Below are positions 37,705-46,920 of a DNA stretch of 64,000 nt, piece by piece. Source of the stretch: Chryseobacterium kimseyorum (GTDB lineage Bacteria > Bacteroidota > Bacteroidia > Flavobacteriales > Weeksellaceae). The stretch is from the NCBI RefSeq assembly GCF_025971945.1, contig NZ_JAPDHW010000005.1:139996-203995 (forward strand), given 5' to 3'. The notes beneath the pieces are model-generated. The model made no database searches, had not been told where the DNA came from, and saw only the letters and a program-made list of their open reading frames with translations. The position numbers and the translations under genes were made by a program. Position 1 is the stretch's first letter. Each line of letters starts with the position of its first letter.

Positions 37705-38791
37705 TTCTTTTCCGGTTCGCAAAATAATTCATGTTGATATGGATGCATTTTATGCTTCCGTGGAGCAGCATGACAATCCTGATTTAAAAGGAAAAGCGAT
37801 TGCCGTTGGTGGTGGTCACCGTGGCGTTGTTTCGGCAGCAAGTTATGAAGCAAGAAAATTCGGAGTCCGATCTGCAATGCCGAGTAAAACTGCCAAAGAA
37901 AAGTGTCCGCATCTCATTTTTGTCCCTCCCCGATTTGCCCGTTACAAAGAAATTTCAAGAAAAATCAGAGAAATATTTTACGAGTACACAGATTTGGTTG
38001 AGCCACTTTCATTAGATGAAGCTTATCTTGATGTTACCGAAAACAAAAAAGGCATAGAATCTGCCAATCAGATTGCCAAAGAAATCCGCCAGAAAATATT
38101 TGAACAGACAGGATTAACGGCATCTGCAGGAATTGCAATCAATAAATTTTTGGCTAAAGTCGCTTCAGATATCAATAAACCCAACGGCCAGAAAACCATT
38201 CATCCTGATAAAATGGAAGCATTTTTAGAAGAGCTTCCTGTGGAAAAATTCTACGGTGTCGGAAAAGTCACCGCCAATAAAATGTTTACTTTCGGTATTT
38301 TTAAAGGGAAAGATTTAAAAAAGAGAACACTGGAAGACCTTACACGACTTTTCGGAAAATCCGGTGGATATTATTACAATGTCGTTCGCGGAATTCACAA
38401 CTCTGAGGTCAAACCTCATCGTATTCAGAAAAGCGTTGCTGTAGAAAGAACGTTTTTTGAAGATCTTTCCGATGAACAGCAGATTGATGAAAAACTTACA
38501 AGTCTCAGTGAAGAACTTCATCAGCGTCTCCAGAAAAACAATATTATGGGACGTTCTTTAACTTTGAAAATCAAGTATAAAGACTTTTCATTATTTACCC
38601 GAAGCATTACCAAAGAAGAATATTTTAATTCGCCGGAGCAGTATTTTAACACTTCAAAAAAGCTGTGGGAACTCCGTCCCTATGATAAAGCGGTACGATT
38701 ATTGGGTCTCTCGTTATCTCATCTCAATACGGAAGAAAAAAAGCAAATTTCTGTTCAGCTTAAAATTCCGTTTGAAGAATTCGAAAATTAG
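37697..38791 (+). CDS. dinB: DNA polymerase IV (DinB, Y family)
   Basis: 364-aa translesion polymerase. Motif I IIHVDMDAFYASVEQ and motif III PLSLDEAYLDVT carry the catalytic Asp/Glu set. SAGIAINKFLAKVASDINKP and the helix-hairpin-helix segment KFYGVGKVTANKM follow. The C-terminal little-finger domain is present to LKIPFEEFEN; there is no clear clamp-binding tail beyond it. Start at 37697 fits family alignment (catalytic Asp close to the start). The start lies in a perfect inverted repeat. Confidence 0.96.
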   Translation: MDSSFPVRKIIHVDMDAFYASVEQHDNPDLKGKAIAVGGGHRGVVSAASYEARKFGVRSAMPSKTAKEKCPHLIFVPPRFARYKEISRKIREIFYEYTDLVEPLSLDEAYLDVTENKKGIESANQIAKEIRQKIFEQTGLTASAGIAINKFLAKVASDINKPNGQKTIHPDKMEAFLEELPVEKFYGVGKVTANKMFTFGIFKGKDLKKRTLEDLTRLFGKSGGYYYNVVRGIHNSEVKPHRIQKSVAVERTFFEDLSDEQQIDEKLTSLSEELHQRLQKNNIMGRSLTLKIKYKDFSLFTRSITKEEYFNSPEQYFNTSKKLWELRPYDKAVRLLGLSLSHLNTEEKKQISVQLKIPFEEFEN

Positions 38792-38834
38792 ACAATAATT
38801 TTCATTAACTTGATAATACCAAATAACATAAAAT

Positions 38835-40307
38835 ATGAACCAGACAATGATTCAATTTTTCCACTGGTACACGGACGGAGACGGAGTGCTATGGAAACAT
38901 GCCGAAAAAGAGGCAAAAAATTTATCAGAATTAGGAATCACATCAGTTTGGTTTCCGCCTGCATACAAAGGAACAAACGGAGGATTTTCTGTAGGATATG
39001 ACGCCTATGATCTTTACGACTTAGGAGAGTTTGACCAAAAAAACAGTACACCTACAAAATACGGAACTAAACAGGATTATATTAATTCTATTCAGGCTTT
39101 AAAAAAAGAAAACATACAGGTCATCGTCGATATTGTTTTAGGACATAAAGCGGGTGGTGACGAGCTTGAAACTTTTAAAGCTGCAAAAGTAGATGAAAAT
39201 AACCGAGAAAAAATTATTTCAGAGTTTTCAGATATTCAGTCCTACACCAAATTTACTTTCCCGGGAAGAGGAAAAAAATATTCAGATTTTGAATGGAATT
39301 TCACATGCTTCAGCGGTGTAGACTATGCTGAAGGAAAAGACTCTCACATCTATAAAATTCAGTCTGAGTATGGAAATGACTGGGAAGAAATGATTGACGA
39401 CGAAAAAGGAAATTACGATTATCTGATGTTTAATGACATTGAGCACAGAAATCCCCACGTACGTGAAGAATTAAACAACTGGGCAAAATGGTACTTTGAC
39501 GAAACAGATTTTGACGGGGTTCGACTGGATGCGTTAAAACATATCTCTTTCGACTTTTATAAAGAATGGCTGACGATGCTGCGCTCCAATTCAGGTAAAA
39601 ACATTTTTGCAGTTGGTGAATACTGGGCTCCGGGCCAGCTGAATTTACTTCAGAAATACATTGAAGCTACAGAAGGCTGCATGAGTCTTTTTGACAGTTC
39701 ACTTCATAATAATTTTCACACGGCATCCAATGAAGGAGGTGAGTATGATTTAAGAAGAATATTTGATCATACCCTGACTGATGTAGACCCGCTCCATTCC
39801 GTAAGTATCGTGGACAATCATGATACACAGCCGTTACAGGATTTGGAAGCACCTGTTGAAACATGGTTTAAACCTTTAGCGTATGCTTTGATTTTGCTTA
39901 GAGAAAAAGGTTATCCATGTGTTTTCTATCCGGATTTGTATGGAGCTACTTACAAAGACAATGACAAAGAAGGAAATGAGCAGGAAATATTTTTAGACAA
40001 AGTAGATGGAATCGAAGGGCTTTTAAAAGCAAGAAAAGAAAATGCCTATGGAGTTCAGAGAGATTATTTTGAAGACGCAAACTGTCTTGGCTGGATCCGT
40101 GAAGGTGATGACGAACACCAGGGTTGTGCTGTAGTATTAAGTAATAAAGATGCTTATGAAAAACCTATGGAAATGGGTGAAAGATATATAGGCAAAACGT
40201 TCTACGATCTTTTAGGAAGATCTGAAGAAAAAATAGAAATCAGAGAAGACGGCTGGGCAGATTTTCCGGTACCTGCAGGAAATGTAAGTGTCTGGATTCC
40301 GGAATAG
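38835..40307 (+). CDS. Alpha-amylase (GH13), cytoplasmic type
   Basis: 490-aa glycoside hydrolase family 13 enzyme hydrolysing alpha-1,4-glucans. Motifs in order: IVDIVLGHKAG (conserved DxxxxH), FDGVRLDALKHI with the nucleophile Asp, FAVGEYW with the acid/base Glu, and IVDNHDTQP with the transition-state Asp. No signal peptide, so it acts in the cytoplasm like AmyS-type amylases. Start MNQTMIQFFHWYTDGDGVLW matches that subgroup. It follows dinB by 43 bp on the same strand; a promoter there is not obvious. Confidence 0.95.
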   Translation: MNQTMIQFFHWYTDGDGVLWKHAEKEAKNLSELGITSVWFPPAYKGTNGGFSVGYDAYDLYDLGEFDQKNSTPTKYGTKQDYINSIQALKKENIQVIVDIVLGHKAGGDELETFKAAKVDENNREKIISEFSDIQSYTKFTFPGRGKKYSDFEWNFTCFSGVDYAEGKDSHIYKIQSEYGNDWEEMIDDEKGNYDYLMFNDIEHRNPHVREELNNWAKWYFDETDFDGVRLDALKHISFDFYKEWLTMLRSNSGKNIFAVGEYWAPGQLNLLQKYIEATEGCMSLFDSSLHNNFHTASNEGGEYDLRRIFDHTLTDVDPLHSVSIVDNHDTQPLQDLEAPVETWFKPLAYALILLREKGYPCVFYPDLYGATYKDNDKEGNEQEIFLDKVDGIEGLLKARKENAYGVQRDYFEDANCLGWIREGDDEHQGCAVVLSNKDAYEKPMEMGERYIGKTFYDLLGRSEEKIEIREDGWADFPVPAGNVSVWIPE

Positions 40308-40318
40308 ATTTTTAATAC

Positions 40319-40390
40319 AAATGACACAAACTTAACTACGAATTTTCACTGATTTTGTCTGGGATATTGGTAATCAAGTTTGTGTCATTT
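40319..40390. terminator. Large inverted repeat between convergent genes
   Basis: AAATGACACAAACTT (40319-40333) and AAGTTTGTGTCATTT (40376-40390) are perfectly complementary over 15 bp with a 42-nt loop. It lies between the amylase (+) and the carboxylesterase (-), so it may be a shared transcription stop. The loop is long for a simple terminator. Confidence 0.6.
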
Positions 40391-40405
40391 ATCTATTTAC
40401 CTAAA

Positions 40406-41734
40406 CTAAATCTTTCGGAGATCTAAAATATCCGGTCTCTCAGAATGATCAGAAATTTTACCGCTTTGGGCAAAATCTGTCCAGATCTTTCTTAATTTTT
40501 TACCGTTTTCGTCAATATATTTCCAAGGAATATTGTTTAAAATTCCCGCATTTTTCCATGCAGATTCGTTTCCGAAAATGAATGGCAGATCGATCGCGTG
40601 AGCTCCCATAAAATAATTTTCTGTAAGCCGTGGATGAATTCTGAATAAATATACATTTCCACCAGCTTCCGCATAATTTTCAGCAAAATCTTTGGCAGGC
40701 TTTCCGTAAATAATTTCTGTCGTTGAACGCACCGCTTTATCAACTAAACGCTTCGGTAAATATGTATTCATCATTTCAGAAGTTCGGAGATAAAAAGCAG
40801 TTTCCTCATCATTCATCCCGATGAGAACATCAATCTTTCCTGCATTTTCTCTCCATTTTCCTTCCACTTCATTTTCATTACATAAAGGCGGAAGACCATA
40901 TTGGGTACCGAATGGCATTGCTGCTTTTAAACCATATTTTATAAAAGACGGCGGATCCTTCTTATAGGTTTCAATAATTTCAAATGTATCAGTCTCACCG
41001 TTGAAATGACCTGTATTTTTCAAAAATTCAGCAGACATTTTCTGACGGTTCTGCCGTAATCCTAAAGGTGCGCTGTGAATAATAACCCGCTTAAATAAAT
41101 TCTCAACTCCCTCAGAAATCATCAGATGAGCAATCGCATCTCCTCCGGACGACTGCCCAAACAATGTGATATTTTCAGCATCACCACCGAAATCTGAGAT
41201 ATAATTTTTAATCCATTTTAAAGCTTCAATTATATCAAACAGGCCAAGATTGGCAGGTCGCTCCTGTGTCCCTCCCAAAAATCCGAAAATTCCCAGACGG
41301 TAGGAAACGGTGACGATAATGACATTCTGCTCTTTCACCCAATCTGTGGGATCTGCAGTAGATAAATCTCCACATCCAATTTCATAAGAACCTCCGTGAA
41401 TCCAGACGATGACCGGAATCTTTTCATTTTCACTAAATTTTTCAGGTCGGTAAACAGAAAGATATTGCACAGATTCCTCAACTTCAAAATCATCGAGATT
41501 GGTTTTGCCAATCATCTTTTCTAAAAGCGGACTGATATTCTGAGGGCACACCGGAGTTTTCTCAGAAAAGATAATTTCAGCAGCGGAAGGCTGTACCGGA
41601 ATTGGTTTTTTAAATCTCTCAGATGAGGCATAGCGGATGCTTTTTGCTTTGATAATTCCGTTTTCTTTCAGAGCTAAAATCTTCCCGAAAGAAGTGTTAA
41701 AAATATGCGTTCCTGTACTTTCCTGAAATTTCAT
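40406..41734 (-). CDS. Type-B carboxylesterase
   Basis: 442-aa alpha/beta hydrolase of the carboxylesterase/lipase family. Nucleophile elbow FGQSSGGDAIAHL (GxSxG), oxyanion strand VIVWIHGGSYEIG, and a His candidate in MGAHAIDLPFIFG. No signal peptide. Somewhat shorter than typical secreted members. The substrate (an ester) is unknown. It is a monocistronic minus-strand gene. Confidence 0.9.
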   Translation of the reverse strand: MKFQESTGTHIFNTSFGKILALKENGIIKAKSIRYASSERFKKPIPVQPSAAEIIFSEKTPVCPQNISPLLEKMIGKTNLDDFEVEESVQYLSVYRPEKFSENEKIPVIVWIHGGSYEIGCGDLSTADPTDWVKEQNVIIVTVSYRLGIFGFLGGTQERPANLGLFDIIEALKWIKNYISDFGGDAENITLFGQSSGGDAIAHLMISEGVENLFKRVIIHSAPLGLRQNRQKMSAEFLKNTGHFNGETDTFEIIETYKKDPPSFIKYGLKAAMPFGTQYGLPPLCNENEVEGKWRENAGKIDVLIGMNDEETAFYLRTSEMMNTYLPKRLVDKAVRSTTEIIYGKPAKDFAENYAEAGGNVYLFRIHPRLTENYFMGAHAIDLPFIFGNESAWKNAGILNNIPWKYIDENGKKLRKIWTDFAQSGKISDHSERPDILDLRKI

Positions 41735-42056
41735 GTTTCAAAAATAAATTTGAGTTTTAAATTGATCTTTCACCTTTACACTGCCTCTTCGTTTTTCGGA
41801 ATAGATTCAGGATAATACAAGCTGACCATCTGTTTGACTAATTCAAATAAAATTAATATTGTTTTAATTAATAAACAAAGTATTTGTGAAATTTTTCTTC
41901 TCCATTATACAGACAGCTGTAATTAACTTTTACTTTATCCACGCAAAAAAGGAAACATCTGTAAAACTGGTATATGTTTCTGTAATTTGTATAAGTGATA
42001 TTTCTCAAAAAGTCCCGATTTTTGCATAGAACAGAATAATTTTAAACAATAAAAAA
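41735..42056. other. Gene-free AT-rich spacer between divergent genes
   Basis: 322 bp without an open frame. A weak inverted repeat GAAACAT ... ATGTTTC lies at roughly 41951-41979. No convincing TAnnTTTG promoter was found for the downstream dehydrogenase. Confidence 0.5.
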
Positions 42057-43109
42057 ATGAACACATACTCAGTAAAAGCTTACGGTACGGAATCTAAGGA
42101 AGCCGACTTAAAAGAAATGAATATTGAAAGAAGAGAAGCAACACCTAAAGACGTAGAAATAGAAATCCTGTTTTGTGGAGTTTGTCACTCAGATCTTCAC
42201 ACTGCCAGAAACGATTGGGGCGGAACAAAATACCCAGCGGTTCCCGGACATGAGATTGTTGGGAGAATTACGAAAATCGGAAGCGAAGTTTCAAAATTTA
42301 AAGTTGGTGATTTAGCAGGAGTTGGCTGTATCGTAGATTCTTGCGGAACTTGTGAAAGCTGTAAACAAGACCTTGAACAATACTGTCAGACAGGATTTGT
42401 AGGAACTTACAACGGTAAGGATGAGCATTTGGGAGGTCACACTTTTGGTGGATATTCTCAGAAAGTCGTTGTAGACGCTGATCACGTGCTAAAAATTCCT
42501 GAAAACCTAGATTTGGCAGCCGTTGCACCCCTTCTTTGCGCGGGTATCACTACATGGTCACCATTAAGACACTGGAACGTTGGTCCTAATTCTAAAGTTG
42601 CAGTTGTTGGTTTAGGTGGTTTGGGACATATGGCGATTAAGCTTGCCAAAGGTCTTGGTGCCGAAGTGACTTTATTCTCAAGAACGCCTGGTAAAACTGA
42701 AGATGCAAAACAGCTGGGTGCAGATCACGTAGTTATTTCTACAGATGACTCACAGATGAAATCTGTTGCAGGAAAATTCGATGTCATTATTGATACAGTG
42801 CCTTATGATCATGATATCAATCCTTACATTTCAACATTAAATATTAACGGAACTCATGTTTTGGTTGGCTATTTAGGTGGTCTTGAGGATATCATCAATA
42901 CCGTTCCTATGATTATGGGAAGAAAATCGGTGGCAGGATCTGTAATTGGTGGGATTGCTGAAACTCAGGAAATGCTTGATTTCTGTGGAGAACACAACAT
43001 TGTTTCTGAAATCGAAATAATCAAAATGCAGGAGATTAACGAGGCTTACGAAAGAATGCTGAAAAGCGACGTGAGATATCGTTTTGTAATCGATATGCAG
43101 TCTCTGTAA
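42057..43109 (+). CDS. Zinc-dependent NAD(P) alcohol dehydrogenase
   Basis: 350-aa medium-chain dehydrogenase. Catalytic zinc site CGVCHSDLH and GHEIVG, structural zinc cysteines in CGTCESCKQDLEQYC, and nucleotide-binding VAVVGLGGLGHMAIKLAKG. It resembles the cinnamyl alcohol dehydrogenase/YahK-type aldehyde reductases, which usually use NADPH. It probably reduces aldehydes; the real substrate is unknown. It has its own terminator. Confidence 0.94.
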   Translation: MNTYSVKAYGTESKEADLKEMNIERREATPKDVEIEILFCGVCHSDLHTARNDWGGTKYPAVPGHEIVGRITKIGSEVSKFKVGDLAGVGCIVDSCGTCESCKQDLEQYCQTGFVGTYNGKDEHLGGHTFGGYSQKVVVDADHVLKIPENLDLAAVAPLLCAGITTWSPLRHWNVGPNSKVAVVGLGGLGHMAIKLAKGLGAEVTLFSRTPGKTEDAKQLGADHVVISTDDSQMKSVAGKFDVIIDTVPYDHDINPYISTLNINGTHVLVGYLGGLEDIINTVPMIMGRKSVAGSVIGGIAETQEMLDFCGEHNIVSEIEIIKMQEINEAYERMLKSDVRYRFVIDMQSL

Positions 43110-43133
43110 TTTTCAATTTCTTATTTAAAAATT

Positions 43134-43164
43134 AAGACTCTTCATTTTTTGGAGAGTCTTTTTT
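43134..43164 (+). terminator. Terminator of the alcohol dehydrogenase gene
   Basis: AAGACTCT (43134-43141) and AGAGTCTT (43153-43160) with a long T run after the second arm. Confidence 0.9.
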
Positions 43165-43265
43165 CTTGAAAATTTAATAAGTGTACAGATTTTTTCTGGA
43201 TTAAAATTGCATTTAAATTCCGCGCTATCTTCGGTGAGAAAAGACTAAGCTGATTATCTTTAAAA

Positions 43266-43628
43266 TCACTGACACTTCTGTTCCATATCCTGATATGCCC
43301 ATTCTGCCATCGCATCAATAACCGGTGCAAGTTTATTGCCAGCGTCACTCAGTTTGTAGGTTACATGTGGAGGAACAACCGGTTTGGCAGTTCTGATAAT
43401 CAAACCATCACTTTCTAACTGTTTTAAATGCTGAATCAGCATTTTCTCTGTGACGGTAGGGATTGCTCTTTTCAGTTCGCTGTATCGCTTTTCTCCTGTA
43501 GACAGCTGAAACAGAATAATAGGCTTCCAGAAACCTGCTATTTTTTCCATGACATACATCACCGGACACTGATCCAGCAGATGTTTTCTATTTTCCTGAA
43601 TGGTTGAATTTTCTTTGATTGCCGTCAT
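43266..43628 (-). CDS. HxlR family transcriptional regulator
   Basis: 120-aa winged-helix regulator of the HxlR/MarR-like group: CPVMYVMEKIAGFWKPIILF with an N-terminal Cys, YSELKRAIPTVTEKMLIQHL recognition region, and LESDGLIIRTAKPVVPPHV wing. Relatives (YodB, HypR, QorR) sense oxidants or quinones through that Cys. It is divergent from an NmrA-like oxidoreductase with an operator-like region between them, so it most likely represses both. Confidence 0.95.
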   Translation of the reverse strand: MTAIKENSTIQENRKHLLDQCPVMYVMEKIAGFWKPIILFQLSTGEKRYSELKRAIPTVTEKMLIQHLKQLESDGLIIRTAKPVVPPHVTYKLSDAGNKLAPVIDAMAEWAYQDMEQKCQ

Positions 43629-43646
43629 AGCGATACATACTTTAGG

Positions 43647-43685
43647 GTAAGTACTTGTATAAAAGTAAGTACAAATATACCTTTG
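43647..43685 (+). promoter_or_regulatory. Promoter and candidate HxlR operator
   Basis: TTG (43655-43657), a 20-bp spacer and TACCTTTG (43678-43685) exactly fit the flavobacterial promoter for the NmrA-like gene. Two direct copies of GTAAGTAC (43647-43654 and 43665-43672) overlap the -33 box and spacer, and between them TACT (43652-43655) and AGTA (43664-43667) form a dyad like HxlR-family operators. Binding here would block the promoter. Confidence 0.7.
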
Positions 43686-43724
43686 TTCTCAGAAATTACA
43701 ACATAAAAAAATAAATATTTACTT

Positions 43725-44609
43725 ATGAAAATTATCATCACAGGTTCTCTTGGGAACGTCGCAAAACCATTAGCCCAACAACTGACCGCAGAAGGCCACG
43801 ACATTACCGTGATCAGCAGCAACAACAATAAAATATCAGACATTGAATCTTTAGGAGCAAAAGCAGCCATCGGTTCAGTCACAGATTTAGAGTTTTTGAA
43901 AGCAACTTTTACCGGAGCTGATTCAGTTTTCCTGATGACTCCTCCTATGATCGATGCTACAGATATTATCGAAAAGACAGTGAATGTCGGCAAAAAATAC
44001 GCAGAAGCCATGGCTGAAACCGGAGTCAGACGTTTGGTCATGCTCAGCAGTGTGGGTGCAGATTCTCCTGTAGACAATGGGCCCATTGCAGGTCTGCACC
44101 AAATCGAAAATTTATACCGTGACCTTGAAAATGTATCTTCTACTTTTCTTAGAGCCGGGAATTTTTATATCAACTTCTTCAATGATATTCCACTGATAAA
44201 AAATGCTGGAATTATTGGTGCCAATTATTCTGCGGAGGTTAAAGTTCCTTTGGTTCATCCTAAAGATATTGCAGAAGCTGCGGCTGAAGAATTGGTAAAG
44301 GTTACGTCTGCCCAAACAATCCGTTATGTGGTAAGTGACAACCGTGAAGCCGGCGATTTTGCGAAAGTATTTGGCTCAGCAATCGGAAAACCAGATGTAC
44401 CGTGGGTTGAATTCAGTGATGAGCAGACTTTTCAAGGAATGTCCCAAGCCGGACTTCCTGAAGAAATGGCGAAACTGTATGAAGAGATGGGAAGAGGAAT
44501 CAGGAATGGAGTTATACAGAAAGATTTTATCGAACATGGTTCACCGATTGGTGGTGAAACGAAATTAGAGGATTTTGCACACGAATTTGCTGAGCGATTT
44601 AATTCTTAA
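43725..44609 (+). CDS. NmrA-like NAD(P)-binding oxidoreductase
   Basis: 294-aa atypical short-chain dehydrogenase of the NmrA/QOR2 group. N-terminal Rossmann motif KIIITGSLGNVAKPLAQQL (GxxGxxx), then LGAKAAIGSVTDLEFLKATF and RRLVMLSSVGADS. The catalytic Tyr-xxx-Lys of classical SDRs is not evident, as in this group. Members reduce quinones or sense NADPH. Control by the divergent HxlR regulator fits a redox or quinone response. Confidence 0.9.
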   Translation: MKIIITGSLGNVAKPLAQQLTAEGHDITVISSNNNKISDIESLGAKAAIGSVTDLEFLKATFTGADSVFLMTPPMIDATDIIEKTVNVGKKYAEAMAETGVRRLVMLSSVGADSPVDNGPIAGLHQIENLYRDLENVSSTFLRAGNFYINFFNDIPLIKNAGIIGANYSAEVKVPLVHPKDIAEAAAEELVKVTSAQTIRYVVSDNREAGDFAKVFGSAIGKPDVPWVEFSDEQTFQGMSQAGLPEEMAKLYEEMGRGIRNGVIQKDFIEHGSPIGGETKLEDFAHEFAERFNS

Positions 44610-44616
44610 ATGTTTG

Positions 44617-44660
44617 AAAACAGTTTCGGCGGGCCTTTGGCCCGCCGAAACTGTTTTTTT
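44617..44660 (+). terminator. Very strong terminator of the NmrA-like gene
   Basis: AAAACAGTTTCGGCGGGCC (44617-44635) and its exact complement (44639-44657) around a TTT loop, then a T run. A 19-bp perfect stem. Confidence 0.95.
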
Positions 44661-44677
44661 TGATGTAATAACTTTAA

Positions 44678-44719
44678 TAGGATTTCATCCTAACCTTTGT
44701 TAGATCGTCCCGTTGGGAC
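44678..44719. repeat. Two short palindromes, REP-like
   Basis: TAGGATTTCATCCTA (44678-44692) and GTCCCGTTGGGAC (44707-44719) are each perfect hairpins with 3-nt loops, placed between convergent genes. I believe similar sequences are dispersed in related genomes, but this is from memory. Confidence 0.5.
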
Positions 44720-44722
44720 TTA

Positions 44723-45997
44723 TTATTTCTTTAAAGTTTCTTTTAAAACTTTCAGTTTTCCGTCGATCTTATTTTCAGGTTTTAAACCTAAAATTTCAGC
44801 AGCCAACGGATAAACATTGACATTGGAAAATTCATCAATAATCAGATTATTTTTAAATGCAGAACCCCACGCAAAAAATGTGGCTTTCATTTCGGGAACC
44901 AGTTTAGGATCATAACCGTGTTTTCCTGACGAAGTCTTTTGATTTTTTTCTAAAAATACTTTCGGAGCTTTTGGAATGAGAAGAATTTGACCAATCCTGT
45001 GGTAGCGGTCATCTCTCGTTGCAAAGTGTAAATATTTCGGAAGCTTTTTATCTAAATATACTTCATAGTCATCGGTTTTACTGGCCTTCAGTTCTTTGAA
45101 AACCGATTTCACCTCATCCTGATTTTTAACGTAAACCCTCAACAAAGTCTGGGAATTGTAAAAATCAAATCTCGTTTTATCTAAAAGCACTGCAGGGATT
45201 TCCAGAGGATTTCCGCCATCTACCTGAATCATTCCGTGATCGGAAACGAAAATAAAATTGACATTTTTTAAACCTAATTGATTCACCTTTTCAACTAAAT
45301 TACCAATTGCTGCATCCACTAACTGAACTGCTGTCTCCGTTTCCTTAGCTTCGGGCCCAAAATGATGTCCTGCCCCATCCACTTCGGGAAAATACATGGA
45401 AACAAAATGCGGTCTTTGATTTTCAGGCAATTTCAGCCAGTTGATGACCTTATCTACTTTTTCTGAAGGGGTAAACTTTTCATGGTAAGGATAATAATAA
45501 GTTGGTCTTTTTCCTCCCGCCTCACTGCCAGAACCAACCCACTGCATGGAAGCACTGATCATTCCCTGCTTTTCAGCCAATGCCCACAGTGGAACTCCGC
45601 CGTACCAGCTTCCGTCTTCCACGATATCTTTTTTATTCATGGCGTAGTTCTTTTTCAGTTGATAATCGTAAAAGAAATTATCTACCAAACCGTGATGGGC
45701 AGGATACAGTCCGGTAATCAAACTCCAGTGATTGGGAAAAGTAATACTGGGATAACTTGGGATCATCGCCTTGGCCTGAACACCCTGAACTGAATATTTC
45801 AGAAGATTCACTGCGTTATATTTTTTAGCATAATCATATCTGAAACCATCGGTCGAAATCATAATGACATAAGGTTTCGACTTCGCTTCTTCGCTGTTGA
45901 TTCTGTTTGAAACTACAACCTGTGCCGTATCAATTTTATTTTGGGAAAATGAAAAAGTAAAGGTGAGCAAAAATAGAATTGCAAAATATATCCTCAT
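44723..45997 (-). CDS. Nucleotide pyrophosphatase/phosphodiesterase-type alkaline phosphatase superfamily protein
   Basis: 424-aa exported enzyme with a signal peptide (RIYFAILFLLTFTFSFSQ). NPP-family pattern: VIMISTDGFRYDY (metal Asp), SYPSITFPNHWSLITGLYP with the Thr/Ser nucleophile and Asn, VSMYFPEVDGAGHHFGP, FIFVSDHGM, and SGKHGYDPK with the late His ligand. It probably acts in the periplasm on phosphodiester or pyrophosphate bonds; the substrate is not determined. Confidence 0.92.
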   Translation of the reverse strand: MRIYFAILFLLTFTFSFSQNKIDTAQVVVSNRINSEEAKSKPYVIMISTDGFRYDYAKKYNAVNLLKYSVQGVQAKAMIPSYPSITFPNHWSLITGLYPAHHGLVDNFFYDYQLKKNYAMNKKDIVEDGSWYGGVPLWALAEKQGMISASMQWVGSGSEAGGKRPTYYYPYHEKFTPSEKVDKVINWLKLPENQRPHFVSMYFPEVDGAGHHFGPEAKETETAVQLVDAAIGNLVEKVNQLGLKNVNFIFVSDHGMIQVDGGNPLEIPAVLLDKTRFDFYNSQTLLRVYVKNQDEVKSVFKELKASKTDDYEVYLDKKLPKYLHFATRDDRYHRIGQILLIPKAPKVFLEKNQKTSSGKHGYDPKLVPEMKATFFAWGSAFKNNLIIDEFSNVNVYPLAAEILGLKPENKIDGKLKVLKETLKK

Positions 45998-46204
45998 GAG
46001 AACAAAAAATTTTCTGCAAAAATAATGGTTTCATTTTAACTGAACGTGACGTAAGCATCAAGTTTAGTGAAATTTATACCATAATTTTAAATTTCTGATT
46101 TTCAATTCATTAAAACCGATAGGTAGGTAATGGGTATGCTGAAAATCTTCTACTTATGTTAATCTCAGTTTCTTTGCCCCTACAAAAACACACCAGAAAA
46201 AACA

Positions 46205-46828
46205 ATGAATTTCGGAAACACAAATGATGGCAAAAACCAGCAGAGACTTTTTTTTAAAGTCATTGTTGGTTTTGTTTTATTCTGGGTTCAAAGTTTTCAT
46301 GGACAGCTTACAGTTTCTGGCGGTGCCGCCGTTTATTCAGAAAAAGAAAATATTTCAGAGCAGTCTGATAAAAGTTTTAAAGTTGAAGAACATCATGCAA
46401 AAATTTATATCTCATCTGATATTAAAATTCTTACTGCAGATACAGAAGCAAATTTTGAAATTATAAAAATCAGCGATACTAAAAAGCACCATGCTTCCAA
46501 AAGCAAAGCCGCTAAATATGCAAAACACAAAATCGTAGAAGCTAAACCTGCAGAACACGACAAGGCTCAGCGTCTTCCGGTAAAGGAAGAAACATTTGGT
46601 TCAGGATCAGAATCTGATTTTGTATTTTCTATTCAGCAAAATCACAGCACTGCGGTAGTTCACACACAGAATCAGGCTCTCAAACATTCTCTTAAAGCTG
46701 GTTTTTCCTATTTTCACGCTTCTGTTTTAAATGCTGTTAAAACAAAAACCCCAACCTATCCTGCGCATTTCAACGACAGGACATATTCTGAGTCTTATTC
46801 GGTAAGACCTCCTCCTGCATTTTCTTAG
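46205..46828 (+). CDS. Exported protein of unknown function
   Basis: 207-aa protein with an internal hydrophobic segment (residues about 15-33, FFKVIVGFVLFWVQSFHG) acting as signal or anchor. The mature part is rich in Lys, His, Ser and Ala (KHHASKSKAAKYAKHKIVEA) and ends in RPPPAFS. No family recognised. It stands about 90 bp before another unknown gene at the start of the surface-protein locus and may be part of its transcript. Confidence 0.7.
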   Translation: MNFGNTNDGKNQQRLFFKVIVGFVLFWVQSFHGQLTVSGGAAVYSEKENISEQSDKSFKVEEHHAKIYISSDIKILTADTEANFEIIKISDTKKHHASKSKAAKYAKHKIVEAKPAEHDKAQRLPVKEETFGSGSESDFVFSIQQNHSTAVVHTQNQALKHSLKAGFSYFHASVLNAVKTKTPTYPAHFNDRTYSESYSVRPPPAFS

Positions 46829-46920
46829 ATCTTATATTTTAATATCAATCCTGCTGGAAACTTTCAGCGGAGGATAGACTGAATGCACCCAACTTTTTAT
46901 CACCTAAAAAACAAATAAAT

